A stretch of DNA of 44,279 nucleotides from NCBI GenBank assembly GCA_017431785.1, contig JAFRKJ010000033.1:1-44279 (forward strand). Direction: 5' to 3'. The position numbers were made by a program, and so were the translations under genes. Origin of the DNA: Bacillota bacterium. GTDB lineage: Bacteria > Bacillota > Clostridia > Peptostreptococcales > Anaerovoracaceae. Positions within the stretch are counted from its first letter, which is position 1, and each line of letters starts with the position of its first letter. The notes under the pieces were generated by a model. The model ran no database searches, was not told the DNA's origin, and saw nothing but the letters and a program-made list of their open reading frames with translations. Shown here one piece after another: positions 7,607 to 16,000 of this stretch.

Positions 7607-7957
7607 ATGAATAAAGTAGAAGTAAACAAGTCTGAAGCATATAACGCACCTGGACATTTTGACATGAGAGCCATCCGTCTGCACGGACCGGCCAATGACT
7701 GTCAGGCTTTTTCACTGGGAATGTCCCATTTCCTGCCAGGCGGCGGCACAGCATACGTTGAACCGCCGGTAGAACTGGTCTATTTCATCCTGGACGGCGA
7801 GCTTACCGTACTGGACAAGGACGATAATGTGATCGAAGTTCTCGGAAAGTATGATTCCATGCACTTCGCAGCAGGCGAGGGAAAGCAGATTCTGAACAAG
7901 ACCAACTACATTACCACCATGCTGGTCATCGCAAGTCCTCTGCCGAAGATGGACTAA
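7607..7957 (+). CDS. small single-domain cupin protein
   Basis: A single cupin barrel of 116 residues. The centre (GGGTAYVEPPVELVYFILDGELTVLDKDDNVIEVLGKYDSMHF) follows the cupin 1 pattern, but the usual first motif G(X)5HXH is replaced: the His pair is absent and Glu residues (VEPPVELVYF) take its place. The second motif keeps His at DSMHF. Metal binding is therefore uncertain. The ATG at 7607 has AAAGGAG at 8 bases. It heads the transporter operon divergent from LysR. In similar clusters small cupins act as isomerases, ligand binders or ring-modifying enzymes; no specific function can be assigned. Confidence 0.75.
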   Translation: MNKVEVNKSEAYNAPGHFDMRAIRLHGPANDCQAFSLGMSHFLPGGGTAYVEPPVELVYFILDGELTVLDKDDNVIEVLGKYDSMHFAAGEGKQILNKTNYITTMLVIASPLPKMD

Positions 7958-8012
7958 GAAAAAGCTTACGAAAAAGCAAGTCAAATAAATGACAGAAAGG
8001 AAAGGTGTCATT

Positions 8013-9296
8013 ATGCAGACTACAAAGAAAACAGGAATGTACAACTTCGGCGCGAGAGGCTGGTCGGTCGTCGGTTTCCAGATTGTCTGGCTGTTCTTCA
8101 TGACAGGCATGACTGTTGACGGACTGAACATCATCGTGCCGGGAATCGCAGCGTTCAGAGGCTGGGATCCGAATACGATTTTATCATTTTCTACGCCTGC
8201 ATCCATTATCGCGCTGATTCTGTGCGCACTGTGGGGCGGATTCATCATCAAGGTCGGCGCCAAAAAAACGATGCTCATCACCATGGTGGCCGCAGGTCTG
8301 GCAACGATCTTCTACGGGAATGCATCGACGATCCCACTCTATTTCATCGCACTGGTGCTGATGGTCACACTGATCAACGCTTTTGCAATCAATGTCGGTA
8401 TGGCAATCACAACGAACTGGTTCCCGACGAAAAAAGGCGTTGTTATGGGTGTCGCCACCATCGGTATGAACCTGGCAAGCGCTTTGATCAGCCAGATCCT
8501 CAATCAGCTCTCAGGACACTGGGGTATTTCGGGAGCAATCACCATAATGGGATGTGTCATTCTGTTTGTTGCGCTTCTGACGGCGATTTTCGTCAAGGAA
8601 AAGCCGGAAGACGCCGGATGCTTCCCGGATAATGACCCGGAAGTTGCGAAGCTGATCGAGGCAGAAGAGGAACGGACGAAAGATGAAAGGCCTGCAGGAT
8701 ATAAGCAAGCCCTGAAGAACAAGTACGTATGGCTCTTCGGTATCGCTTACGGCTTCTTCGGGATGGCCACTGTCGGTATCATGTCACAGCTTGTCGGCTT
8801 CTTCATGGAAACCAGAGGATGGGAACTCCAGACTGCGCTGAACACGGTCACCATCGCAGCGGTAATCGGTATGGCCGGATCTGTTATGTGGGGAACCATA
8901 GACCAGAAAATCGGCACCAAGAAAACGTCAACCATTTTCGGCATCTGGTATTGCATCGGCATCCTGCTGCTGCTTGCGCCGAACACCTTCATTATGTGGA
9001 TCGGCATCGTGATGCTGGGCGCTGGAATCGGCGGCAATGGTAACTTCCCGCCATCGATGACAGCACTGGCCTTCGGACGGAAGGACTTCCCGACCTGCTA
9101 TGCATGCGTTAACACAATCGTAGGTATCGTCAGATCCTGTTCCTTCATCATTCTGGCAATCCTGCGCGGATTCACCGCCGGCTATGCAGTACCGTACACA
9201 TTCTTCGCAATCGTAGCGCTGATTGGCGGCCTGATGTTCATCTTCATCCACGTCAAGGTAGCAGTCGGAAATGAAGACTACGACCATGAAGGATAA
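8013..9296 (+). CDS. MFS transporter 1
   Basis: Major facilitator superfamily permease of 427 residues with about twelve hydrophobic segments in two halves joined by a charged loop (residues 205-225, rich in Glu and Asp). After TM2 the GGFIIKVGAKKTML loop is a variant of MFS motif A. GAGIGGNGNFPPSMTALAFG in the second half suggests a substrate-lining helix. The architecture resembles organic-anion (OFA-type) or carboxylate carriers, but specificity cannot be told. The ATG at 8013 follows GGAAAGG by 7 bases and was preferred over the open frame beginning at 7989. It follows the cupin by 55 bases and probably imports the cluster substrate. Confidence 0.85.
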   Translation: MQTTKKTGMYNFGARGWSVVGFQIVWLFFMTGMTVDGLNIIVPGIAAFRGWDPNTILSFSTPASIIALILCALWGGFIIKVGAKKTMLITMVAAGLATIFYGNASTIPLYFIALVLMVTLINAFAINVGMAITTNWFPTKKGVVMGVATIGMNLASALISQILNQLSGHWGISGAITIMGCVILFVALLTAIFVKEKPEDAGCFPDNDPEVAKLIEAEEERTKDERPAGYKQALKNKYVWLFGIAYGFFGMATVGIMSQLVGFFMETRGWELQTALNTVTIAAVIGMAGSVMWGTIDQKIGTKKTSTIFGIWYCIGILLLLAPNTFIMWIGIVMLGAGIGGNGNFPPSMTALAFGRKDFPTCYACVNTIVGIVRSCSFIILAILRGFTAGYAVPYTFFAIVALIGGLMFIFIHVKVAVGNEDYDHEG

Positions 9297-9334
9297 ACGC
9301 AGAATATATTGACATTTATAATATCTCCAAACTG

Positions 9335-9364
9335 ACGCCGACTGCCGGGGCTGGCAGCCGGCGT
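9335..9364 (+). terminator. intra-operon stem-loop (attenuator or processing site)
   Basis: A 12-bp GC-rich stem with one mismatch (9335-9346 with 9353-9364) has loop GGGGCT. It is followed only by TTGC, not a T-run, so it is a poor terminator. It lies between the two transporter genes, 21 bases before the second ATG, and may stabilise the upstream message or lower expression of the second transporter. Confidence 0.5.
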
Positions 9365-9385
9365 TTGCATAAAAAGGAGCAGTTC

Positions 9386-10606
9386 ATGAGCGCAAATTAT
9401 AGTAAAACAAAAATCAAAATCGGAATCTACGCAATGGCAGTCCTCATGATGGGAATCGTCGGTGTGTCCGGATCCCTGACGGTAATCGGGGCTCAGTTTT
9501 CTTCTGCATCCCAGTCGATGATCCAGAGCATCATCTCTATTCCGTGTTTGGCGGTCCTGCCGACAACGCTTCTTTCCGGAAAGCTGATGGGGAACATGCC
9601 TAAGAAAACGCTGGGGATCATCGGGATGGTGATCTTCCTGGTCGGAGGCGTTGTTCCGGTCTGTTTGACTTCCCTGCCGGTCATCTTGGTCTTTCGCGGG
9701 ATCTTCGGCATAGGCGTGGGCATTGTGCAGGCAGTGGCTTCCGCCCTTGTAGCCGAGAACTTCATCGGTCCGGAGCGGGAAGAGGTGCAGGGGACGATGA
9801 CCTCTGCACAGATGCTGGGTTGCGCAGTCATGGTATTTGCCGGAGGCTGGCTCGGCGATATCGCGTGGAACGCGTCGTTCCTTGTGCACGGGATCGCCAT
9901 CCTGTCGCTGATCATCGCATTCGTTTGTCTGCCGTTGGTCAGGGCACCGAAGAAGGACAGCACGGACGTTGTTGCTTTTGCGGAAGGCGGCGAAGCAGCC
10001 GGCGGCGGGCGGGGGAAGACTCGTCTGAACAAAAGCTCCTGGAGCTGGGCCGGCATCACATTTCTCCTGTTCATCGGCGTGCAGGTGTACACGGTCTATA
10101 TTTCCTACGTGCTTAGCGAGAAATCGATCGGCGGCGCGGCGGAGTCCGGGGCGACAGTGGCAGTTGCCTGTATCGGCGGCTTTATCATGGGGATCCTCTA
10201 TGGGAAACTGGCCGGAAGAGCAGGGAATCTGACCTTCGCAACAGGGCTGTTCGTCATGGCGCTCTCCTATCTGATCCTGGCTCTTGCCGGAAGCATGACA
10301 GTGATCTACCTCGGTGGCTTTGTCTACGGCATCGCCATGGCAATCTGTATGCCGGCGGCCTTCGTCAACACGGCGAATTCCGTAGACGCCTATTCCTCCG
10401 CAATGGCGCTTTCAATCACCATGTGCGCACAGAACCTCGGCCAGTTCATCTGCCCATATATTATGAATTTTATAACAGGAATAACAAGCAGCGCACAGCC
10501 TAGTACGCTGACCTACCTGCTGGCAGCGATATTGCTTGCCGCCATGGGCATACCTGCGGTGTTCTGGGGCATACAGAAAAGTAGACAAAAAGGAGAGACA
10601 ACATGA
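9386..10606 (+). CDS. MFS transporter 2
   Basis: A second major facilitator permease, 406 residues, about twelve membrane segments with a central Gly-rich loop (FAEGGEAAGGGRGKTRLNKSS, about residues 198-218). The GKLMGNMPKKTLGIIG loop after TM2 is a motif-A variant, and the GIFGIGVGIVQAVASALVAE region around TM4 is typical of drug/solute antiporters. It is not a close copy of transporter 1, so the operon may carry an importer plus an exporter, or carriers for two compounds. AAGGAG lies 6 bases before the ATG. Its stop overlaps the next start by 4 bases (ATGA at 10603-10606), coupling it to the MDR oxidoreductase. Confidence 0.85.
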   Translation: MSANYSKTKIKIGIYAMAVLMMGIVGVSGSLTVIGAQFSSASQSMIQSIISIPCLAVLPTTLLSGKLMGNMPKKTLGIIGMVIFLVGGVVPVCLTSLPVILVFRGIFGIGVGIVQAVASALVAENFIGPEREEVQGTMTSAQMLGCAVMVFAGGWLGDIAWNASFLVHGIAILSLIIAFVCLPLVRAPKKDSTDVVAFAEGGEAAGGGRGKTRLNKSSWSWAGITFLLFIGVQVYTVYISYVLSEKSIGGAAESGATVAVACIGGFIMGILYGKLAGRAGNLTFATGLFVMALSYLILALAGSMTVIYLGGFVYGIAMAICMPAAFVNTANSVDAYSSAMALSITMCAQNLGQFICPYIMNFITGITSSAQPSTLTYLLAAILLAAMGIPAVFWGIQKSRQKGETT

Positions 10607-11592
10607 AAGCAGCATATATCAATTCGTTTGGAGGACCAGAACAAATACAATACGGAGATATGCCGAAGCCAGTTCCGGCGGCGGACGAGATCCTTGTCCG
10701 CAACAGGATCATCGGCGTGGGCAAACCTGACTTCCTCGTCAGAAGCGGCAATGACCCATATCTGGCCAAGTCGTTGCCCGGCCTCATCATCGGTAATGAG
10801 AGTGCAGGAATTGCCGAGGAGGTCGGCCCGGAGGTGAAAGGCATCAAACCGGGCGACAAGGTCGCAGTTCTGAATGCAACAGGATGCGGATCTCACGCGG
10901 AATACTCTTGCTCAAAAGAACAATATGTCATCAAACTGCCTGATGGCGTCGAGCCTGAAATGGTTCCCGGCGTATTGAATCTGCAGGTGGCGTACGCATT
11001 GCTGTTCGATGCGGGAAGACTCGGGGAAGGGGACAGTATGTATATCTCCGGCGCCGCAGGTGGAATCGGAACCACCATGGTGCAGATGGCAAAAACATCT
11101 GGAATCAGGGTAATCGCATCTGCATCAAATGAAGAAAAGTGCGCCGTTCTGGAGCAGCTCGGTGCAGATACGGTCTTCAATTACAAGGAAAAGGACGAAA
11201 AGGAGATCGTCCTCAGCGCAACGAATGGCGTTGGCGCTGATGTCATCTACGACCAGACAGCAGGAAAAGAGCTTGCAGGGAAATTTGATTATCTGGCAGA
11301 TTTCGGTCAGATCATTCTGTACAACTGGCTTAATGGTTCACCTGAATTACCGCAGCTTGAGACGATTGTCAAGCGCGCCTGGCATGCACAGGCGATTCGG
11401 TCCTTTTCATTCCACGTCTATGATAATAAATTGGAGAGACGGCTGTCGAACGCCGCGAAATGCTTCGACATGATTCGACGCGGCAATGTCAGACCGTATG
11501 TCTGCAAAGACTTCCCGCTGGAAGAGGCCCGCGCCGCCCATGAACTTCTGGACAGCGGCAGCGCCATCGGCAAAATCATCATGCACCCATAG
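10603..11592 (+). CDS. zinc-independent MDR oxidoreductase (quinone/enone reductase-like)
   Basis: Medium-chain reductase of the quinone oxidoreductase type, 329 residues. The N-terminal GroES-like domain begins MKAAYINSFGGPEQIQYGD and lacks the structural zinc cysteine cluster, so it is a zinc-free member. The Rossmann motif AAGGIG is near residues 150-155. SASNEEKCAVLEQLGADTVFNYK is the usual strand after it, with Ser and Asn suggesting NADPH preference. The family reduces quinones or alpha,beta-unsaturated ketones. Being last in the transporter operon and translationally coupled to it, it probably performs a double-bond reduction on the imported compound before ring opening. A terminator follows. 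Confidence 0.85.
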   Translation: MKAAYINSFGGPEQIQYGDMPKPVPAADEILVRNRIIGVGKPDFLVRSGNDPYLAKSLPGLIIGNESAGIAEEVGPEVKGIKPGDKVAVLNATGCGSHAEYSCSKEQYVIKLPDGVEPEMVPGVLNLQVAYALLFDAGRLGEGDSMYISGAAGGIGTTMVQMAKTSGIRVIASASNEEKCAVLEQLGADTVFNYKEKDEKEIVLSATNGVGADVIYDQTAGKELAGKFDYLADFGQIILYNWLNGSPELPQLETIVKRAWHAQAIRSFSFHVYDNKLERRLSNAAKCFDMIRRGNVRPYVCKDFPLEEARAAHELLDSGSAIGKIIMHP

Positions 11593-11612
11593 TGAATCAG
11601 AACAGACATTAC

Positions 11613-11648
11613 AAAACCGACCGGCAGTCGAGCTGCCGGTCGGTTTTT
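11613..11648 (+). terminator. bidirectional terminator between MDR and ADC-like genes
   Basis: A perfect 15-bp stem (11613-11627 with 11633-11647) has loop TCGAG. AAAA on the left and TTTTT on the right serve both convergent genes. Confidence 0.9.
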
Positions 11649-11686
11649 GAATCATGTATATTATTTAGGAGTGATTATGGTTTCCT

Positions 11687-12550
11687 TTAACGGAGGATGT
11701 AGCAGGTGTAGTAAACACCCGGATCCTTATAAGTGAAGTGTCTTGTGGCAAGGATACGCTTTGGCTGAAGCTTTGCAAGCCCTGCGCCGATGCGCCATCC
11801 ATGAGGCCAATCTTCCCAGGTCGTAGCTGTCCACTTGATGCTGCCCATGCCCCATTCACTTTCGGAGGCGCCCAGTTCATAAGGATAGTCTTCCGGCTTT
11901 TCAAAAGCAGGGAGAACGACAGGGTAAGCACAGTCCGGCGTGCAGTAGTTGTCCTCGTATGGCTCGTCCTTTTCTCTGACCTTCGGGATGTACTTGTACT
12001 GGAACTTGCCCTGAGCACGTCCTTCGACCTTCTTGACTTCTTCGATATCTTCCTCGGAGGCCTTGATGTTCGTGTCGACAGTCATCTCCAGGAACGGCTT
12101 GCCCCATGCTGATGCCTTGCAGGAGTACTTTCCGTCGAGTTTCTCGATGAGCGGAATCTCTGCGAAATACTTGGCATAGCCCATGGAATCACGTCCGCCG
12201 ATGATTGGATCGGCATGGTTTTCGAACATGGTCAAAATAAGGTCTCCATCCATGTCATCACGCTCGCCCTTGAAGTGAACAGGGCAGCTGATGTTGATAA
12301 GAGTATATCCTTTGCCGGCCATCCAGCTGCAGCCGAAGAATTCGCAGAACTTGATGTTGACATATGGCTCCAGAAGTTCATAGCATTCCGGAATCATACT
12401 TTCAAGAACTTCGCGATCTGTTTCATACGTAAGGGAAATCACGTTAATATCTGCGGGTGAATGAAGGGAAGTATCATTGATACCGTGTTCATTCTCGCCA
12501 CCGATGAATACCGGCATAAAATACGGTTTCTTTTCAAACTTCAGACTCAT
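11687..12550 (-). CDS. acetoacetate decarboxylase-fold enzyme
   Basis: Acetoacetate decarboxylase (ADC) superfamily protein of 287 residues. The region around the Schiff-base lysine is recognisable: IIGGRDSMGYAKYFAEI (residues 116-131) with Lys127 where classical ADC has Lys-Lys. The second lysine, which lowers the pKa of the first in the clostridial enzyme, is Tyr here. This favours a variant chemistry (imine-based decarboxylation, aldol, dehydration or cyclisation) as seen in divergent family members. An acidic/basic stretch near residues 165-195 (EEDIEEVKKVEGRAQGKFQYK) and conserved WTATTWEDWPHGWRIG follow. GGAGGA precedes the ATG at 12550 on the minus strand. It is convergent with the MDR gene and transcribed away from the oxidoreductase gene; likely a late step of the island pathway. 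Confidence 0.8.
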   Translation of the reverse strand: MSLKFEKKPYFMPVFIGGENEHGINDTSLHSPADINVISLTYETDREVLESMIPECYELLEPYVNIKFCEFFGCSWMAGKGYTLINISCPVHFKGERDDMDGDLILTMFENHADPIIGGRDSMGYAKYFAEIPLIEKLDGKYSCKASAWGKPFLEMTVDTNIKASEEDIEEVKKVEGRAQGKFQYKYIPKVREKDEPYEDNYCTPDCAYPVVLPAFEKPEDYPYELGASESEWGMGSIKWTATTWEDWPHGWRIGAGLAKLQPKRILATRHFTYKDPGVYYTCYILR

Positions 12551-12697
12551 GAGATTGTCCTCCTTTTATTGAATGCAATAGGTTTTGTTCTTCGTTTAAG
12601 GTTTCTTTCTGATTCTATTTTAACAGCGCCCGGCCGATATGTTTAATTCTATGAAACTGATTGCTCATGCAGAAAATGCATAACGCAGGAAGGCAAC

Positions 12698-12739
12698 GCA
12701 TTTCTGATTTTGTATCAACTTATGTACAATAAAGGCAGA
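12698..12739 (+). promoter_or_regulatory. promoter element C (shared element)
   Basis: GCATTT, 17 bases, TATGTACAAT, then AAAGGCAG. Same layout and spacing as elements A and B, with TACAAT at 12725-12730. It points toward the oxidoreductase gene and would give a leader of about 310 bases. Confidence 0.55.
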
Positions 12740-12888
12740 AAGAAACGTACAGAAATCAATAACAATCAGCAAAATACAGTTGTTAAGCAGTACTTTCTTT
12801 TATCCGGATGACAAAAAATTCACGGAATCAGGGCTGAAAACACAGCGAAATCAGGCCGCAGATTGTTAATGATTTATCATCCAGAAAC

Positions 12889-12902
12889 GTTGAAAATTCA
12901 AC
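12889..12902. repeat. short dyad GTTGAA-AA-TTCAAC
   Basis: 6-bp inverted arms with a 2-base centre, followed by ATTTTT. The centre is too short for a good RNA hairpin, so a protein-binding dyad is more likely. Function unknown. Confidence 0.35.
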
Positions 12903-12939
12903 ATTTTTAGGCGATGGAAATTACTTACATCTTGTATAC

Positions 12940-12957
12940 TGTATTAATTTTAATACA
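12940..12957. promoter_or_regulatory. palindromic operator candidate upstream of PFOR
   Basis: TGTATTAA, TT, TTAATACA: perfect 8-bp arms. A third half-site TGTATTAA lies at 13000-13007, past the probable -10 box. The palindrome sits 3 bases upstream of the TTGACA box at 12961, so a dimeric regulator here could activate or block transcription. Confidence 0.55.
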
Positions 12958-12960
12958 TTA

Positions 12961-12989
12961 TTGACAGCGTGGTTATAATGCAGTAAATT
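12961..12989 (+). promoter_or_regulatory. probable promoter of the oxidoreductase gene
   Basis: A perfect TTGACA (12961-12966) lies 17 bases before TAAATT (12984-12989). The expected start of transcription is near 12996, about 50 bases before the GTG start codon. Confidence 0.5.
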
Positions 12990-13048
12990 GGCAAACAAAT
13001 GTATTAAAACCAGAACAAGACGGACGAAATTGCAAAGGAGGAATATCC

Positions 13049-16000
13049 GTGAGACAGAATCGTATGTTAACAATGGACGGTAATACTGCCGCGGCACATG
13101 TATCTTATGCATTCACAGACGTAGCCGCCATATACCCGATCACACCATCATCACCGATGGCGGAAACCGTTGACGAGTGGGCGGCATATGGAAAGAAGAA
13201 TATATTTGGACAACCTGTTAAAATTGCGGAGATGCAGTCCGAGGGAGGAGCAGCCGGAGCTGTGCACGGTTCTCTGCAGGCGGGAGCGCTGGCAACAACA
13301 TATACATCATCTCAGGGACTGCTTCTCATGATTCCGAACATGTATAAAATGGCAGGAGAGCTTTTGCCGAGCGTCATTCACGTTGCAGCAAGAAGCGTTT
13401 CAACCCATGCGCTCTGTATCTTCGGCGATCACTCTGACGTCATGGCCTGCAGGCAGACAGGCTACGCAATGTTGTGTTCCAGTTCTGTTCAGGAAGTCAT
13501 GGATTTAGGTGGAATCGCACACCTTTCGGCAATCAAAGGACGCGTTCCGTTCCTGCACTTCTTTGACGGCTTCAGGACATCCCATGAAATACAGAAGATC
13601 GATGTGTTCAATCACGACGACTTCCGTAAGCTGGTGGACTGGGACGCCATTGAACAGTTCCGGGCCAGGGCTCTGAACTCAGAGCACCCGGTCATCCGAG
13701 GCACGGCACAGAACCCGGACGTCTACTTCCAGGGCAGGGAGGCCGCGAACAAATACTATGAAGAGATTCCGGGGATTGTTGCGGACTACATGGAACAAAT
13801 CAGCGAACTGACCGGCAGAAGTTATAAACCATTTGATTATGTCGGCGCACCGGATGCGGAGAATATCATTGTTGCGATGGGATCCATCTGCGAAACCATT
13901 GAAGAGACTATGAATAAAATGCTTGAGGACGGACATCGCGTAGGCCTGATCAAAGTCAGACTATATCGTCCGTTCGTCAAGGAATACTTCATGGATGTTC
14001 TGCCGAAAACAGTTGAGAGAATCGCAGTGCTGGACAGAACGAAGGAACCAGGCGCACTCGGAGAGCCTTTGTATCAGGATGTGAAGACAGCACTCTACGG
14101 AATGCGTAACGCACCGGAAGTTTACGGCGGTCGTTATGGAATTGGATCCAAAGACACCACACCGGGCATGATCCACTCAATTTACGATAACCTTTATCAT
14201 AAAGTGCCGAAGAACAATTTCACAGTAGGCATCGAGGACGATGTGACCGGACGGTCCCTCCCATATACGGAAGGCATCGCCAGAGAGCCGAAGGGCACAA
14301 TCAAATGCAAATTCTGGGGACTCGGTTCTGACGGTACGGTTGGCGCCAACAAGACCGCAATCAAGATCATCGGTGACAAAACTGATTTATATGCACAAGG
14401 ATATTTCGATTACGACTCGAAGAAATCCGGCGGTCTGACAGTTTCACACCTGAGATTCGGCGAACAGCCGATTCAGTCCACGTACCTGATCAACCGCGCG
14501 GACTTCGTTGCCTGTCACAACCAGGCGTACATCCGCCAGTACGACATGCTCAAAGAACTGAACAAAGGGGGCACATTCCTGCTCAATTGCCTTTGGGAGG
14601 ATCCGGAGGAAATCGAGAAGAATCTTCCGCCTAAGGTCAAACGGGATCTTGCGAAGAAAGAAATCAACTTTTATGTAATCAACGCGTGGAAAATCGCTGA
14701 GGAAATCGGCCTCGGCAGCAGGATCAACATGATCATGCAGGCGGCGTTCTTCCAGCTGACCGGCGTTATTCCAATCGACAAAGCCGTCGAATATTTGAAG
14801 GAAGGCGTTGAGAAGACCTACAAGCGCAAAGGCCAGGATATCGTGGATATGAACTGTAAGGCTGTTGACGCCGGCATCCGGTTCATCAAGAAAATCGACG
14901 TTCCTGAGGAATGGGCTGATGTCGAAGACGGCCGCGATCCGTTGCTGGAACTCCCTGCATTCGTAGAGCATGTTCAGATTCCTATGAACTCCAAGGAAGG
15001 TGATGATCTGCCAGTCAGCGCGTTTGCAGTTGCAGCGGACGGTTCATTCCCGCCGGGAACAGCAGCTTATGAGAAGCGCGGTGTAGCCGTATATCTTCCG
15101 CAGTGGAACAAGGACACGTGCCTGCAATGCAACCAGTGTTCCTTCGTATGCCCACACGCCGCCATCAGGCCGATGCTGGCAAGTGATGAGGAACTGGAGC
15201 AGGCGCCGGCAGGCTTTGAAACCATCAAGGCCTTCGGCAAGAACGTTGATGGTCTGAATTACAGGATCCAAGTGTCCGCCATGGACTGCCTTGGCTGCGG
15301 GAATTGCGCTGATATCTGTCCGGCGAAGGAAAAGGCGCTTGTGATGAAGCCGTATCGGGAAGTTGTCCATGAAGCGGATAACTGGGAGTTTGGAATCAAG
15401 CTGCCGAAGAGAGATAATAAATACAACCCTGACACGGTCAAGGGAAGCCAGTTCAAGAAGCCGTATATCGAATTCTCGGGCGCCTGTGCAGGATGTGGAG
15501 AAACACCGTATATCAAGCTCGTCACACAGCTCTTTGGAGACAGGATGATTATCGCGAACGCGACAGGATGTTCCTCCATCTGGGGCGCATCAGCACCATC
15601 CATGCCGTACTGTAAGGATGAAGATGGCAGAGGGCCGGCCTGGGCAAACTCACTGTTCGAGGACAACGCCGAGTTCGGCTATGGCATGGTTATGGCAGTC
15701 AAACAAATGCGCGAGAAAATCGAGCGCAATATGAAGGCGCTGCTGGAGCTGGATGTAGACGAGTCCCTGAAGGTGGCGCTCGAAGAATGGCTGGAGTTCA
15801 AGGACGACCGCAAAGAGACTCGCGAAAAGAGTGAAAAGGTTTTGGACGCAATTGAGCATCTGGATACCAATGACAATGTGGTGATCGGTCTTTGCAACAG
15901 AATCATGGAAGCAAAGGACTATCTGGTCAAGAAGTCTATGTGGGCCGTCGGAGGTGACGGGTGGGCCTACGATATCGGTTACGGCGGATTGGACCACGTA

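Larger units (their letters stand above)
12551..13048. other. 498-bp divergent regulatory region
   Basis: A long non-coding gap between two divergently transcribed genes. It holds a possible minus-strand promoter for the decarboxylase-fold gene (TTAAAC, 18 bases, TAAAAT, near 12620-12650), the third copy of the shared promoter element (12698-12738), a small dyad (12889-12902), an 18-bp palindrome (12940-12957) and a TTGACA promoter. Short frames inside lack ribosome sites. No structured RNA was recognised. Confidence 0.5.

Noticed and set aside
12961-12979. TTGACA with TATAAT as a paired promoter
   Set aside because: Only 7 bases separate the two boxes; TTGACA pairs better with TAAATT at 17 bases, though TATAAT could act with another -35.
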